Below are positions 62,823 through 64,000 of a stretch of DNA of 64,000 bases, piece after piece. The notes under the pieces are model-generated. The model was not told where the DNA came from. It searched no databases and saw nothing but the letters and a program-made list of their open reading frames with translations. Position 1 is the first letter of the stretch, and the number at the start of each line of letters is the position of its first letter. The position numbers and the translations under genes were made by a program. The stretch covers positions 2,294,001 through 2,358,000 of the forward strand of contig NZ_CP068046.1 of the NCBI RefSeq assembly GCF_016698665.1. The letters are read 5' to 3'. This DNA is from Devosia rhizoryzae (GTDB taxonomy: Bacteria > Pseudomonadota > Alphaproteobacteria > Rhizobiales > Devosiaceae).

Positions 62823-63908
62823 ATGGAAGACACACTTACGGTTCCGCCCATCAGCGCCGCCATGGTCCTCGAAGATTTCGGCGGCGCGGACAAACTGCAT
62901 ATGGCAGAGGTGCCAACACCCCTTCCCGCACACTCCGGCGAAATGCTGGTGCGCGTCCATGCCACCAGCATCAACCCGATCGAGTGGAAGATGCGCGAGG
63001 GTTTTGGCCTGCCCCGCTTCGCCTGGCGCCGCGCGCTAGGCGCAAAGCCGATCCTCGGCCTCGATTTTGCCGGCACTGTTGTCGATGCTCGAGGCACAAG
63101 CTTTGCCCGTGGCGATGCCGTCATGGGGGCATTGCCGCTCCACGGCGCCTATGCGGAATATGTCGTGGTGCAGCCGGCCGATCCTCGAACAGGTGTAGCG
63201 CGAAAGCCGGCCGAGATTTCCTTCGAAGAGGCCGCGCTTATGCCATTTGCCGGCCTCGTCGCCTATGCTGGGCTTGTCACCCACGGCCGTATGAGTGCCA
63301 GCGCCCCAGGGGCGCGGGTCCTGATCGTCGGCGCATCGGGCGGCGTTGGCCATCTCGCCGTTCAAATGGCGCGCCATGCCCTCGGCGCCGCCCTGGTCGT
63401 CGGCGTCTGCAGCAGCCGCAATGCCGAATTTGCCAAAGCCTGTGGCGCCCATGAGGTCATTGCGCATGACACAGAGAGCGTCGCCGACATTGCTGAACGC
63501 TATCCGCAATGGGCCAATTCATTCGATCTGATCTTCGACACCATCGGCATCGACACCTATTATTCAAAACTGGCGCGGCGCCTGCTCAGGCCCGATGGCC
63601 GCTTCGTCACCGCCGCCCTGCCTCAGTCCGTCGATGGCCGGCCGGGCGAAGATGTCAACCTGCTGGGCGGACTTGTCATGGGAGCGAAGCTGCTTTGGCG
63701 CCATGCCACCGGACGCTATCGCCTCATCACTGGCCTGTTGGGCGGCCTGCCTAGTCACGAAGGCGTTCCGGCCATGGCGCAATGGCTAAAGGCGGGAAAA
63801 CTGCGTCCGCATCAATCCGCCTCTTTCCCTCTTTCCCAGATTGCCGAGGCCCATCGGCTCAGCGAAACTGGCAAGACGGTCGGCAAGATCTCCATCCGTA
63901 TCCAATAG
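62823..63908 (+). CDS. quinone oxidoreductase-like MDR dehydrogenase
   Basis: 361 residues. GroES-like N-terminal part (VRVHATSINPIEWKMREGFG; GLDFAGTVVDARG) and Rossmann part with VLIVGASGGVGHLAVQMARHALGA (quoted as GASGGVGHLAVQMA). The catalytic and structural zinc cysteines of alcohol dehydrogenases are absent, so the protein belongs to the zinc-free QOR-like group. NADPH-dependent reduction of enones or quinones is likely. The ATG at 62823 has AAAAAGAG upstream. It is in the same unit as the cupin gene. Confidence 0.88.
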   Translation: MEDTLTVPPISAAMVLEDFGGADKLHMAEVPTPLPAHSGEMLVRVHATSINPIEWKMREGFGLPRFAWRRALGAKPILGLDFAGTVVDARGTSFARGDAVMGALPLHGAYAEYVVVQPADPRTGVARKPAEISFEEAALMPFAGLVAYAGLVTHGRMSASAPGARVLIVGASGGVGHLAVQMARHALGAALVVGVCSSRNAEFAKACGAHEVIAHDTESVADIAERYPQWANSFDLIFDTIGIDTYYSKLARRLLRPDGRFVTAALPQSVDGRPGEDVNLLGGLVMGAKLLWRHATGRYRLITGLLGGLPSHEGVPAMAQWLKAGKLRPHQSASFPLSQIAEAHRLSETGKTVGKISIRIQ

Positions 63909-63941
63909 CCCTGCCACCTTGACACACGCAATGAGACCGCC

Positions 63942-64000
63942 ATGCCCTCTTCTCCATCGCCGAGCCTGCTGTCGGCTGCGGAAGCGGGCGCGGCGGCCTA
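63942..64000 (+). CDS. start of a further gene, cut by the window end
   Basis: An ATG at 63942 (MPSSPSPSLLSAAEAGAAA...) opens 33 bases after the dehydrogenase stop and runs out of the window. Too little is seen to name it. Confidence 0.35.
   Translation, partial: MPSSPSPSLLSAAEAGAAA

Noticed and set aside
1..64000. tRNA genes or CRISPR arrays
   Set aside because: No cloverleaf-like T-loop pattern in a tRNA context and no spaced identical repeats were found by eye.

Overview
The window looks like a chromosomal segment of an alphaproteobacterium of the order Hyphomicrobiales, possibly Devosia-like. This is an inference from high GC, a CUT1-type sugar ABC permease beside nanE, a LacI-controlled ABC binding protein with SnoaL-like partners, and a rhizobial-type QuiNAc start to a polysaccharide locus. 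No rRNA, tRNA or CRISPR was seen. The window starts inside one gene and probably ends inside another.

Layout. 1-2175: end of an amino-sugar uptake and catabolism operon (ABC permease, NanE, BadF-type sugar kinase), followed by a decayed gene. 2720-9553: housekeeping genes (DUF2161 protein, SH3 protein, the tesA / ybbA-ybbP-like group, L-serine dehydratase). 9601-14055: a LacI-type repressor with a sugar-binding protein, two SnoaL-like proteins and three copies of one palindromic operator. 14197-18735: a cation/proton antiporter, small orphan ORFs, a LysR remnant and a vapBC-type toxin-antitoxin pair. 19333-52476: a large surface-polysaccharide locus interrupted by three IS3-family insertions. 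52477-59471: a mobile-element-like region with two tyrosine recombinases, a soluble FtsH-like AAA+/M41 protease, a GIY-YIG/DUF4357 protein and a small ribbon-helix-helix protein. 60352-end: a TetR repressor divergent from a flavin monooxygenase, a cupin and a zinc-free alcohol dehydrogenase-like protein.

The polysaccharide locus can be read as a near-complete Wzx/Wzy pathway. A FlaA1-like 4,6-dehydratase feeds a fused ketoreductase-phosphoglycosyltransferase that probably makes and loads the first 6-deoxy-HexNAc. fnlABC and wbuB make and transfer L-FucNAc. A set matching the GDP-linked legionaminic acid pathway (PtmE-like, LegB-, LegC-, LegG-, LegH-, LegI- and LegF-like) is spread over several transcription units. 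A WbuX/HisH/HisF amidotransferase trio would add an amidino group. An MBOAT/SGNH pair would O-acylate the polymer. An unusual GT-B protein is a candidate nonulosonate transferase. Wzx, Wzy and Wzz complete the assembly line; no outer-membrane export gene or O-antigen ligase is seen here.

The two most novel-looking items are the SDR-phosphoglycosyltransferase fusion at 23127-24359 and the recombinase / soluble FtsH-like protease / GIY-YIG operon at 53548-57678 with its structured leader and nearby repeats.
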